Source: Pseudeuparius sepicola (taxonomy: Eukaryota; Arthropoda; Insecta; Coleoptera; Anthribidae). Taken from it: a stretch of DNA of 64,000 bases. The stretch lies in the NCBI GenBank assembly GCA_963920635.1, contig OY987300.1:62286915-62350914 (forward strand), given 5' to 3'. The notes under the pieces are model-generated. The model did not search any database and was not told the DNA's origin. It saw only the letters and a list, made by a program, of their open reading frames with translations. Position 1 is the first letter of the stretch. Every line of letters starts with the position of its first letter. Position numbers and translations under genes: made by a program. This document shows positions 1 to 12,900 of this stretch, one piece after another.

Positions 1-488
1 GCGTATATTTTCTGTGGTTTAAAGATTTCTGAACCATAGCGGGGTGGCGATTAGCATCCCGCGAAACCTAGTATTTAAATTATGTACATCGGAGCGAAAA
101 CTTATTTTGTTATATACCGTGGAGCCATGCAACAAATTACGGAATGATAGAGAGATGCCGAGTGCAAGTGCCGTCTGCGCTCCAAAGTCAGCCACTTTGC
201 ATCCTTAAGTTTGTGTGATATAGGTTCAATTTTTTTAAACTATAAATGAATCTTAGACAAGATTTTTGAAGGCGTTCTATGCTTGTTTTATCGCACTGAC
301 ACAGATTACAGGCACTGTAATAGGCAAGGCCCGTAGGGAGCGTGGCCATTATTCAAATGTGACAGTTTACGGTTAACTTAATTTTCAAACCTACTGTGAG
401 TGAATGCCTATATGTGGATAAAGCTTTTTCAGATTGGCATAGGCTGAATTTAATTTCTGTGTAACGTGTTGCCTAAATCTCAAATCAG
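1..488. other. No gene recognised at the left edge
   Basis: AT-rich sequence without a convincing reading frame or repeat boundary. The last bases before 489 supply a weak splice acceptor (CAG at 486-488) for the BIR exon. Earlier exons of both the BIR gene and the receptor gene would lie to the left of the window. Confidence 0.4.
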
Positions 489-731
489 AATCTAACACCA
501 CTAGTGGAGGCCGGGTTCTTCTATACAAATTTTGAGGATGTCGTTCAGTGTCCGTACTGTTTCATCGAAGGTTATCAATGGCAAGTCGAAGGCGATCCTC
601 TAGACGATCACACAAGGTGGAGCCCCAGTTGTCCTTTTATATTAATTACTGACGATACATATACACAAGAAATTCTACCCACTGCCGACGTAGAAATTCG
701 TCCCAACGCCGTGGTGGAGGATGGAATTTAA
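489..731 (+). CDS. BIR-domain (inhibitor-of-apoptosis-type) last exon, partial
   Basis: The frame is open from an acceptor CAG at 486-488 to a stop at 729-731 and encodes about 80 residues. It shows most of a BIR zinc-binding domain: an AGFFYT motif, then CX2C, 16 residues, His, 6 residues, Cys, which is the exact BIR spacing. BIR domains bind caspases or IAP-antagonist peptides, or the chromosomal passenger complex in survivin-type proteins. A short acidic tail follows and there is no RING finger, so this is either the end of a BIR-only protein or a detached fragment. There is no in-frame ATG before the domain, so earlier exons are needed. It lies on the same strand as, and 3.2 kb upstream of, the first visible exon of the ionotropic receptor, and so may sit inside that gene's intron. 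A pseudogene or duplicated exon cannot be excluded. Confidence 0.6.
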   Translation, partial: NLTPLVEAGFFYTNFEDVVQCPYCFIEGYQWQVEGDPLDDHTRWSPSCPFILITDDTYTQEILPTADVEIRPNAVVEDGI

Positions 732-772
732 GCTGTCAGAAAAATAAGAATACCTAAAAAAAAATAATTATA

Positions 773-778
773 AATAAA
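773..778 (+). promoter_or_regulatory. Candidate polyadenylation signal after the BIR exon
   Basis: AATAAA lies 42 bases after the BIR stop codon, in an A-rich stretch. It supports reading the BIR exon as a true 3' end. Confidence 0.45.
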
Positions 779-947
779 AAGATGACATTTCCATATTAAA
801 ATTTTTTATTTTTTGTCGTTAAAATATTGTGGATGCCTCAACATTACACACTCATTATAGGCACCGTAATTTTGTCAATCACATTTCTCAAATAACTTCA
901 CATACGTCTCATTTTACAGAAGGCGATAACTCTATAAATTTATTATA

Positions 948-1575
948 CAGTGTGTCCCCGGATTGAGTTCATATATAATTAGGTGTGTAAATAATAAAAA
1001 AATCTAGTTGAAATTTGAGCTTCTGTGGATCAGCCCTGCTTGGTTTGAAACTAATTTGTGACATAGTTTTAGTTTCGAAAAATCACGTAGGTATACCTTG
1101 AAAATTTTGAAGAAACTAATTTTCTACATCAGTAAAGTGCCCTTTTTGTAGGTTTTACGGCAAAATGTTATCAATGAAACTTGTTTAGAATAACCGAGTA
1201 GGTTTTTTCGATAGTCTTAGCCTACTTTGATTTTTTGTCATTTTCCCACTTTTTTTAGAAAAGTGCCCTTTTTGTAGGTTTTACAGCAAAATGTTATTGA
1301 AAAAACACAGTGAAAAACTCTATAGGTGTGAAAAATTTCAAAAGCCTAGGTCTACTTTACTTTTGTGCGTTTTAATGTTTTATCAGGAAAAAATCACACC
1401 TCTACAGTTTTTCACTATGAACAAGTTATCTTAATAACATTTTGCCGTAAAACCTACACAAAGGGCACTTTTCTAGAAAAAAGTGGGAAACATGCCAACA
1501 AATCGAAGTAGGCCTAGACTTTTGAAATTTCGCAAACCTACTCAGTTTGTCATCGTGAACAAGTCTAGGTAAAAT
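948..1575. repeat. Interspersed repeat, CAGTGTGTCCCCGGA-ended family (family D)
   Basis: It starts with the terminal motif CAGTGTGTCCCCGGA after TA. Inside are two direct copies of a block containing GTGCCCTTTTTGTAGGTTTT (about 1137 and 1262) and an inverted copy at about 1437-1475. Related blocks occur at 10163-10440, 18160-18400, 42440-42775 (inverted), 54520-54760, 56565-56680 and 62705-62945. No transposase is encoded, so this is a non-autonomous family. Confidence 0.6.
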
Positions 1576-3962
1576 AAAACTGACGCATATACATAAAACT
1601 ATTAGGAATAGTAGGTACGGAAACGCAGAGAGGCCACCTGTGACAACAAAATTTTCTCGACGTTTTATTCTGACTCGGAATTCCGAGTTGTAACTGGGAA
1701 TTATTCCGACTTGCAAGTCGGAATTCCGACTTACAAGTCGGAATAATACGCCGAGAAGTGAAGTCCGAATGAGTGAAACAGATCATGTGGAATGGTTAGC
1801 CAAAAATTGTCACATGACATAAGTAAAAAATCTGAGTGAGATAACAATTATATAGGTGGGTGGGGGTATTGGTATTGGTGGAAGAATTTCTTTTATCCCT
1901 ATCTGGTATAGTAGGTATTGTTATTTCTTATGAAGTTTCGCATTTTTTTGACAGGTGCCCTACAAGATTTTCCCAAAGTATGTCATTTTTTTTCGTTAAA
2001 GGAGATTTTAAGGCCATTCGTATTTTTTTATTTCCTCATAACCTGTATAATAGTAAGGACGTGGTTGTTATGTTTTTCTCCCAACTTGTATTTTACTTGT
2101 TCCTAATAATTCTAAATCATTTTTTGTTTAATACCCTTTTATTTAGTCTGAAAATCTGCGCCGATTAGATACTAGTCATAACGTTTTTTTTTTTCTACGT
2201 TTGTGTGCCCGCGTCCACTTACATAAATATAAAACCTGTATTTGTATGTTTCATTCTGTTGAATTCGGCGACAGATGCGGTGCCGCGGGGGGGGGGATGC
2301 TACAGCGTGACGTCACGAGATGATTCCTTACTTTTTTTGGTCCACTCTGTACGGGTTTTGAGACACCCGGTATTTTCTTTATTCCTAATTTTGTATTTCC
2401 AAGTACGACGTAGGGTCGAAACCTTGACGAGATTTTTTATTTTTTCCCAGAATTTTAAATTTTCCGTAATTCCTGATTCCAAGAAAAGTCAACGCCGCAG
2501 CCCAGGAAAAAATGATGGATCCGGCAGAGAGCACGTGATGGAATACGGCGCTCCCATTAGTCGGCGTGATGATTAAGGTCTTTTTGGCTTTGGATTTTTG
2601 TCCCACCCTGATAAGAACGAACAGTCTGCTGTCTGCTCTATGATGACTGGCCGTCGCCACTGCCGCGGTTTTTGCTCTAAACAAACATTCAACTAAAAAG
2701 ATTACCAAAACCCTCGAGCGGTATGAGGCCCTGGGCCCGCGCCGCGCCGCAACTCCACTAAACTCACTCCACTGGTTTAAATTAAATCCCGACGGGACGA
2801 CCTTTTTGTTTTCGAGCAGCGAACAAAAATACCAATTTTCCTAAATGTGGCGGGAAATTTGAAACAATTTATACGGATGGGTTAATAATAATGTAATGTC
2901 TTGGTTGTAGGTCAAAATTTTTTGTAGGTTTTAAGTTTAATAATTTATGCCCGAATGCGTTAATAGGCATTCGCGAAACGCAGCAATTAACTATAAATAG
3001 AGGTTAAGAAATCTTACCCCTTAATCAAAACAACATATTTTAATCATCATAAAGACAAGTAATATAATTATTATTGTACACCTTAAATATATTATGAATA
3101 ATTACTTATAAAAAAACATGAACATATTTTTAATTACCTAAAATTTTCATAACACTGTTATACTTTTGATAATTATTTATTTGAATACTTTTAATATTAA
3201 TAACATATTTTTCAGAAACTTTATACCTGTTTCTGAATTTTTAGGCAGCCTGCTTTATGTCTTATTAGAACTTCTTCATTTTCTTTATTTAGAAAATACA
3301 AAAAACTTGGTGACTTAAACTTTTACCACTTTAATTTTTGCTTCAAAAATGCAGTAAAGTGAAATAATTTATAATTGCGTTATTCTTCTTCGATTAATTC
3401 CATTTGCTCCAGAAATGCTTCTCTCTTCGTCGTATCGAGAATGACAATTTCTCCGTTTTCCTCATCTCCATAAGTTACTTCCTGAACCCGAATGAATTTC
3501 TTTGGCGTCTTACCAATTTTGACTTCGCTGCTTCTTCAGTTAGATTTGGTAGAGCACCACTTTTCGCGGTCTTAGTATTTTCTCTTGGAAACCTAAAAAT
3601 CAGCAAGAAATCGGAGAATATCAATGAACAAACAATATTATTTGGCAAAAAAAGTATACCTAATGATAATGTAATTTCTCATTCTGACTTTTTATGATTT
3701 TACCGGCGCCATCAAAACATATAATGCAATTTTATTCATACTGTATAAAAAACAAGGAATAAGGTACTGCCAATACAGAGTTAAAAATGGTGGCGAATTC
3801 CATCCCTTTTCGGTCCCTGCGCATTGCGCAAGAGGGCCAATAAACAGGTATGTGGTATAATTATACACTACTCCCCTGTCTTCTCCTTTACGATGAGGCG
3901 CATATTATGTTCTTCGCTCAAATAAATGTGTACTAATATAATTAATAAATTAATTTTTATAG
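1576..3962. other. Non-coding stretch upstream of the receptor exons
   Basis: No exon was recognised on either strand. The stretch holds a short palindromic cluster at 1684-1745 (repeated CCGACTTGCAAGTCGG-type words), a G-run at 2286-2296 followed by a CpG-containing block to about 2760, and an AT-rich tract. The receptor exon that should precede 3963 was not found here, so it probably lies to the left of the window. Confidence 0.4.
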
Positions 3963-6900
3963 GAGGAATGCATCTGCCTTATGCAGATAGTGCAAGAATA
4001 GTAGTGGGCTCTTGGTGGTTGGTTGTCTTAGTCGTAGCCACAACTTACTGCGGCAACCTAGTAGCTTTCCTCACTTTTCCAAAAATCGACGTTCCAATAA
4101 CGACTGTCAGAGATCTTCTAGCTCACAAAGATACAGTTACTTGGAGTTTGGTGCCAAACAGTTATTTAGAGTCTCAAATCAAGGTAGGTAATAATAGTAT
4201 ATTATACACTTAGGTTGAGAAGTGAGCCATTATATACCGAGCTTTTTTATATAATATACGAGGTAAATAATGGCCTTCTCAACCAAAGTGTATATAGAAT
4301 TTTTTTTACTACTAACATTGAAATATTGCCATATTTTAGTTTATTTTAGTCATTTCTCGCTTTTTTCAAATACTTCGAAATATCAAGTAGCCTGGGAGTT
4401 CAGTTGTCAAGCTGATAAAATGACACTAATCTTTAAATGTCAAATAGAAAATTTTTCATTATTTACCTAGGTATTTTTTTATTATCATTATTTACCTAGG
4501 GTGAGAAATATTACTTCTCATTAGAGGAATGAGGTAAATAATGGTGATTTCTCAGGTTAGTAGTAAAAAAAAATAATTAACTATTTCCTTTTATTAAAAT
4601 ATGCCTGTTATCGAAGCAATCAGGAGAATATGATCATAGAATAATTTATGAAAGAAAAACAACTATATCTGATACCAGTGAAATGATCAGGCGGATAAAG
4701 GATGCAAAGCACGTGCATATTGATTGGAAAATTCATCTTCAATACATAATGAAACAGGAATTTTTCAGAACGTATAGTTGTGACCTAGCTTTGGGTAAAT
4801 TAATATATTTTTTATTAATAAATGCAAATAGAACTAATATTTTTGGAAACCAAAAGAGGTGTTTATTTTAGGTTTAGATGAATTTTTCGAGGAACAGATA
4901 GCACTTATCGTTGCTCCCGACACTCCCTATCTATCAAGAATCAACGAAGAGTAAGTAATTTTTTGTCTCAATATTATAGCTCTGCTCGTGGAGTATTCCC
5001 GAACCAGTTCCGAACTAGTAGGTAGGTAACTATCAATATTATTGGCTGAAAGAAATTCTAAAATTCAAACTCTCCAATGAGATTGACAATTACTAGTTCG
5101 GAACTGGCAGTAGGGTAACGTCGGGAGGAGGGAGGGCTGGAGGGGCTATATATCCCCCCAAATATTTCTGGTCAGGACTTTTTAACATGTAGGTAATTTT
5201 TGCTTTGTTATGTTGACAAATAGAATTCTATTTATAAAAATTTGAATGCAAAAAAATGCAAAAGATCAAGAAAAAATTACCACCAGTTCGTTTGCATAAT
5301 ATTATTTGCTCGAGTTTTTTTCATTCATTCATATTGTTTGACCTTGTAAATTTGAAAAATGATTTTAAAGATTTTAAATTAAACGAAATTATTATTGAGG
5401 TAGACTTTTGGTAACAGGTTTAATTTTCCACCACCCCTCCCCTTCTAGAAAAATCCCGGCCACAAACCACCATTACTAAGTCGGTCACAAAAGTTATCTC
5501 CCTATTTTAAATGTCACGCTACGCCCTAGGAATTGGTTACTCGATAGGAAGTGATTATTAAATAAGTATATATTTTTTAACACTTTTACAATTCCGGCCT
5601 TGATAAAAATATTATTAAAAATTTTAAATCATCAAGCAAGGCCGCTAGTGATACAGAACATAGGTATTTTTCCAGCATATATGAATATTTTGTTTACTAA
5701 GCTAAACTATTATTATATCACCTGCAGTAGGTAAAAATAAAAATGTAAATAGGTATGTCATCAGGCGTGTTTTTTATTTATTCTATTTACAGAAGTCTCT
5801 AACTTATACCTACGCCTTTGTTAACATATCTCTGTAACCCTAAGAAACGGATTTTAGTTCGGTTATATCTTATTAGGTATACTATCAATTATTTATTATA
5901 TAAGTACCAACTTTATACTTTAATCCTAGGACAACTATGAAAAAAGGAAGGGCATTCGCCACTTAATTATTGTGGAAGTCGGCAGCGATGGGCGAATGCC
6001 CCTTATTTTTTTCAAACGGCAGCGCCCATCGCCAAAGAAAAGAGGGCATAATAATCTGCTCCATATTATGCTCCTTGCTGCGGCAATCGGCAGCAAGGTG
6101 TACCTAAGTTAGCTAATTTGTGTGATTAAAAAGATATAGACCATATTCAGTACTTTCATGTTGTAGAGACCGTTTTTTTTTTCATTAAGGTACTACATAA
6201 TTTTTTATTGGACAAAAAAGGTGTAACCAAATTTAAACATCACGCCACATTTCGGATCATGAGAGTGTGTCCCGATTTGCCCTGTTGTCATTATGATCGA
6301 TATGATTGCCAGCTGTTTTTGAATATGAAATATGAAAAATTGTTTCACAACTCAAAAACGCGAGAAGCAGATACAGTAGCAGAGCAGGGCGTTGACAACA
6401 ACTTTACTTTCAACTTTTCATAGTTTTCATAACACAATTTTTCGATACTTTTACAAAAAATGCGCCTTACCCAACCCAACCATTATTTCGGGCTCCCGTT
6501 AGAGCCTATTTGATTTTCCAAAAATAAAAATATTATGATAATTACTTTTTAATCAATGTAATTTAATCACCAAAAGTTCAAAATTCAACTCGAATATTTT
6601 TTGTCTTTCGCGCCTATTATAGTCCTGAGACCGTATTTCAGAAAATAGGGCTCAGCCTCAGTTTTCGTAATTTACAGCCCAAAAAAACGTTTATTTGGAA
6701 AAAATAAAAAAAAATCAATAATAAGGAGCGTTTCGTAAAAGCAGTATAAACCAAAAACATAATATATCTTTTTAGTGGAAAACCCTCTTTATTATAAAAT
6801 TTTCGGAATCTACACTTCATAAATTGAGTATAAGGAAATAATAACATTTAAATACATTTTTTAATATACCACTTTTTAAAAAATATTAAAAGTATATTAA

Positions 6901-9900
6901 AATAATATAATAATATAAAAATGGGACCAAAAAGTATAAAATAATTTTTTCTTGAAATCGACAGCGAAGTGTCCCAAAATCGTCATTAAAAGCTCCGAAA
7001 TCGGCACTGAAGTAGCCCATTATTGTAAGATTTTTTCAATAAGTAGGCCTTGGCGAGATGTAGATAAACATCAAACGTAAGACGTGGAGCCATCGCTCGT
7101 CAAAAGTTACCAAATATTCAAAACCTGGCCAATAAAGGCCCATTTAACAATTTCGCAATGCGTACGAAAAGTACGCATTGCGAAATTGTTATCTATAGCA
7201 GCGCAATCTTTCAGGATAAATATTTTAGTAGGTTTTAATACCAATAGATTTGTTATGGTGGCTGCACAACAGGCAGCAGTTAGGTTTTTCTGTTCGAAGG
7301 CGCCGTGTCTGGTCATACTTGACCTAGGTAAAGCGATCGTCAAAGTCAAGCAACGCCGCGCGCAGTTGGTTCATGGACGGGTATGAATATTATCTTGCCT
7401 AATAATTTTTTTCCGATTTCAAAAAAAATATAATATGCACCTCGGCACTGAAGTCCTTTTTATGACTCATGTGGTTTATTTGCCTCGGCTAGAAACCTCG
7501 GCAACTAAATTCCACATGAGTCATAAAAAGTTGAACTTGAGTGCCTTGGTACATAAATAACTATTATTATACTTTTAGCCCTTTTTAAAAACGAGGTAGG
7601 ATATTTAAAAAAATATATTTAAATTTTATTATTTTCTGCTTTTTTGTCTTGCATTTGAAATTTTGCAACATCTTGATGAGATAACTCCCTACCAATAATA
7701 TATCGATATGTTTCATTGTTATTTTCCCTAAAAATAAAATTAATGTCATAAGATTTTTATATCAATATTAAAACAAATTAATTTCAGATCCTTCTTAGTT
7801 GCCAACTTATGGTGCTAGAGGTTCTATAGTTGTCGCATTCTTGCCAACTATTCGCTGGCTCGCTTTCTTGTCTGTCTGTTCGTTTCTTTGTTTGTCATCC
7901 TTTCTTCTTAACGCGTTTTTAACACGTAATAATTTTTATTTATTACCAGTTTATGGCATTGACTTATCTGTTCATAAATTTCCACTAGTCAAATATTTTT
8001 ATTTAATATTCATATTTTTTATAATTTATAATATCAAACAGCATAATAATAATATGTACATATATATAGCGAGTTAATATTGTATTGTTATCGAGTTCCG
8101 AGCTATGTTTAAAGTTTCAAGTCTCTAAAGCTCATCCTGAAATTACTTTAAAATGGATTGCAAAATTTTACAAACAGACAAACAAGAGGACAAGAAAGCG
8201 AGTTAATAAAACGTGGTAAAATGATGAAAACAGTACCCCTAAAACGTTCATAAACAATCCACTTCGAATCAAGGTTCATATTTTCACATAGGTATACTAT
8301 AATTTTGCCCTGGATCGGAAAATATCAACCTTACCTTTTCTGGATGTTTACAAAAGGACCGCATTATTTTCATAAATTTGAAATATTAGAATTATTTGAA
8401 TTTCTTATGTTAGTTGTTGCGTTAAATAAAATTTTATTTCTAAATTTGATTGAGGAAGAATTCAAAACTAAAATGTCTTTTGGTCTTAGTAGATTTAATT
8501 GCTTTCGGGAAGGGTGAACAAATTTTCCAATTCAATTTTTTATATATTTACATTCTGTAGATGATTGCATTGGTGACTCAGCCGGTTTCTTCTAAGAATG
8601 AGCGAACTTCTAACATCCTGTATCTTTTTATTAAGCATGTTCCATATAGATTTTCCTTCTTTTTACATTTTGAATAATCACCCTTTGGTTTTTTCGCATA
8701 TATTAAATTACACCCTATATACAGTGTGTCCCACTTAAGGACTGACCACCCCTGTAAAATTTTTATTTATAGCTCGATTTTCATAAACTTTTTTTTGTTG
8801 GGTAGAACATCAAAAATGTCATTAAATATTAGGGATTTTTTAGAGGTAAATTAAAGCCGGATTCTTATTCAGCGTTGTTGAAAACCCAAACGTTCCAATT
8901 TGCATTACCGTAGTTCTACAGGGTGTACCAAAAAAAATTTAAAAGGAAAAGTAAGGCCGGGTTCTTATAAGCAGTGAGATTTTCGAAACAAAAACGTACC
9001 AATTTGTAATTAATGTTCTTAATGTTTGGTAATGTTTACACTAAAATATTCATTAGGAATTTATATTCGTTCAAAAATTTATTAACCAACAAAATTATAA
9101 TTTTTTATTGTTAATATCAACAAATACATGAACAAACAAACCAACATGATATCGTTGACTGACGTATTAATAAAGACTGCTCACGGCTGTCATGTTTGAC
9201 AGTTCTCTGGCTCACCATGCGCTTACCGGAGACAAAATACAATGCAAAATACATTGTTGGCCATAGGCGCCATCTACTTTTCAGAATATGAAGGTATAGC
9301 CGTGAGAAGTCTTATTCTTATTAATAAGTACGTCAGTCAACGATAATATAAACTCAAATTTTAGTAATTTCAATTAGTCCTCCATTTTGCAATCCAAATT
9401 GGTACGTTTGGGTTTCCAACAACGCGGAATAAGAACTAAAAAATCCCAAATAGTACTTTCGAAATTTCAGCACTAAAACACCGTCTCGGTGGGCCATGAA
9501 TTTAACGCAGAAGGTATCTGAACTATGCACTTAATGCCATTTTTATGCTCTATCCAACAAAAAAAAGTTTATGAAAATCGAGCTATAAATACAAATTTTA
9601 CAGGGGTGGTCAGTTCTTAAGTGGGACACACTGTATACATAAAAAATACTTCTCACATAGAAAATATTATTATACAACACTACATATCTTTGAAACCTAA
9701 AACCTGTCTGTACGTTCCCAACCAGTTATCTATTTTTAAAAGATTTGTCATATATCCTATTTAAAAAAGAGTGCCTTTTGATAAGACCGTTTATCACAAT
9801 ATTATAATATATTAAATATATAAATAAAGATTTATTTTAACTTAGGTACCTATTTACTGAATTATAAAAAGTTTTGTGAAGATTTTTAGTGCCCTGCAAA

Positions 9901-12900
9901 AGTAATAGTACAGCGGATTAGCTAACCTATATTGTGCACTTTTTGATAAAAGCACCAAATTTGGCACAGAGGTAGACCCATGTAATATGAACAAATTTGG
10001 ATGTGGAGTCATCGGCCAACTGCCCCCTGGCGGCCGTGGCGGCCATTTTTCAAAATGGCCGAAATGGCCGCCAGTGGACGCCCGAAAGACAACAAAAATT
10101 AGTTTACTGCTGAAGATTGTAGTGAATGTTTTGAATGAAAACATGCCTTTTTGTAAGCTATACAGTGTGTCCCCGGATTGTTTGGACGACTCTTGTAAAT
10201 GACAAAAAAATTTCAAGTTAAAATTTTACCTTTTGGGGTTCAGCCCTGAAACTATTTATTTTACTTTCGAAAAATCAAGTATGCCTTGGAAATTTTAGAA
10301 AAGATTTTGTTTACATTAGTAAAATGCTCTTTTTTGTAGTTTCAGGTCAACTTGTTTTTAAGAGAATTTGTTCATAATGAAAAACTGGGTAGTATGTTTG
10401 CAAACTTTCAAAAGCCTAGGCCTACTTTGATTTTTAAAAGTTTTAAGTTTTTTGGCACATTTTCACAATCTCCCTAGTGACTGATAAATCTGTGTTGGTA
10501 CCTAACTATTAAACACAAATATTACTGAATGCACGAATATTTTGAGAAAATTATCCCTTGTCTGCGCGAATTTTCAGTTACTATAATAAAATAATTCAAT
10601 CACAAAGGGAATTGAATGCCTGCCAATATGAACCAATGGGAATGACACGATTTTTGAAATATTAACCAATCAGGTGACCATTTCAGCAATAGTACCACGA
10701 GTGTGGTATTTTCGCTGAAATAGTACTCTCTTTACGCCCTAATTACACTAAACTAATATTGTGGTAGCGAAAACTGATAAGGTAACCCGATGGCGATAAC
10801 TTCTTCACAGTACCGAATTTAATATAGGACTAGACGATATAATTTCAGCTAACACATTGATCGTTAAATATAGCACAATAAATATATTCTCCAAGCTCAT
10901 CCTATCAAATATACCTCAACTTTAAAGTATGGTAATTAAATTTAAATGCGGCTAGTTAAGTAATTTTTTATGGAAACACAATGTTCTAGTGGCTTGATTT
11001 TCGCTTTAGGTGCCGGGTTCAAACCCCGGTTGTGGCTGTTTTTTTTTATTTTTTAAATCACATTTTCGCAAAGCCAAAATATTTATAATTTTTGTAGTTT
11101 ATTTTTTAATAAGTTTAGTTGTCAAATTACGCCTTAACACTGAATAGTAAAATTATTTGCAGTTGTTAAATTCTCTTACTAAATACACAACAACTCATGG
11201 TAGGTATGTCTAATAATCAGATAATGGCTTTCGTTAATTTATTGACGTATCATAATCACAGTGCTAAAATACCACTCCTGCTGCGCAGACGTGGTATTTT
11301 CAACTTTGGGATTATAATTCGTAAAATTAACAAAAATTGTTATCGATAATATGCACACCACTTGTTATATAGTCTCAGAAAATGTCACACCCAAATAAAT
11401 TAAAAAAAGGGAAATAATCCCATTTTCCGATTTTACCAATACCCTGTCCAAATTTGACCAAAAAACCCCAATGCGAGAAGAAAAAATTTCCGGAATTTTT
11501 CCGCTGCCAAGATAACGAAACAGCATCTGATTGGCGGTGTGGAATTTTCTTTAATAATTGAGACAATCTTCCACCAAAAGTAGACGTAGACATTATTCTT
11601 GATGCGTGTTGACTTCCTTTTAATGAAATAGGCAACAACGTTTTTAATTTTGGTGTCAAAACAGCATTGCGATATAGAGTTTTTGAGATATCGACAAAAG
11701 TTCATTTGACTTCGACATTACCATACAAGTGAGTGAAGTAGGTACACCAGGTACAGGGTTATTCACTGAGAATTGACCCCCCCACCTAACTTTTTTGTTT
11801 TTTTAAGATAAAAGGGTGATTCAAAAAGCAAAATTAATGGTTCGGCGAATACTTTTTTATGCCATGACCGCTTAGTGTACAGGGTGTTCCAAAAAAGTAG
11901 GACCAATGGCAACTTAATTTTTTTAAATGGAACACCCTCTATATTATTGGATTTTTGAAATCTGCTCATCAAGGCAATCAAAATGATATTAAACTTTATG
12001 GCATTATATTTTTCCGTTTTTGAAAAATACCGTATTCAAATTTTATACTAAATTTATTTAACTCGAATTTGTGGATCTCGTGATAAAGGTAGACGATCAA
12101 TGTAATAACGAAAAATATTTGTTTTAAACAAGAGAGTAATATAGTGAAACTCCAAAATGTTTAGGAGCTTTTACGATTTTCCTGAAATTCTTTATTTCGA
12201 GAATATAATCAGTAAAATTTGAAAAGGCTCCTAAACATTGAGTTTCACTATATTACTATCTTGTTTAAAACAAATATTTTTCGTTATTACATTGATCGTC
12301 TATCTTTATCACGAGATCTACAAATTCGAGTTAAATAAATTTAGTATAAAATTTGAATACGGAATTTTTCAAAAACGGAAAAAGATAATGCCACAAAGTT
12401 TAATATCATTTTGATTGCCTTGATGAGCAGATTTCAAAAATCCAATAATATACAGGGTGTTCCATTTAAAAAAATTAAGTTGCCATTGGTCCTACTTTTT
12501 TGGACTAAACGGTCATGGCATAAAAAAGTATTCGCCGAACCATTGATTTTGTTTTTTGAATCACCCTTTTATCTTAAAAAACAAAAAAGTTAGGTGGGGG
12601 TCAATTCTCAGTGAATAACCCTGTACCTATTGTTTCGAAAAAAAAAATTATTCGATAATTTATATTTGTTTTAAACAAGAGAGTAATATAGTGAAACTCC
12701 AAAATGTTTAGGAGCTTTTACGATTTTCCTGAAATTCTTTATTTCGAGAATATAATCAGTAAAATTTGAAAAGGCTCCTAAACATTGAGTTTCACTATAT
12801 TACTATCTTGTTTAAAACAAATATTTTTCGTTATTACATTGATCGTCTATCTTTATCACGAGATCTACAAATTCGAGTTAAATAAATTTAGTATAAAATT

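Larger units (their letters stand above)
5126..8720. other. Receptor intron: AT-rich filler with small repeats
   Basis: No coding sequence was recognised. At 5938-6110 lies a block containing CGGCAGCGCCCATCGC, also present at about 53900-54010 and 55620-55745. Open frames at 6208-6423 and 7084-7386 resemble nothing known and overlap repeats. Two hairpins are listed separately. Confidence 0.4.

Noticed and set aside
504..731. BIR frame starting at GTG as a bacterial-style gene
   Set aside because: The context is a eukaryotic genome with introns; the frame opens at a splice acceptor at 488.
7084..7386. 100-codon open frame
   Set aside because: It runs through a perfect hairpin, has an equally long frame on the other strand and resembles no known protein.
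10976..11038. Functional tRNA-Pro gene
   Set aside because: The 3' side of the anticodon stem and the variable loop are missing.
11375..11705. Two overlapping minus-strand frames of 90-94 codons
   Set aside because: Low-complexity translations in AT-rich repeat sequence, with no domain or splice support.
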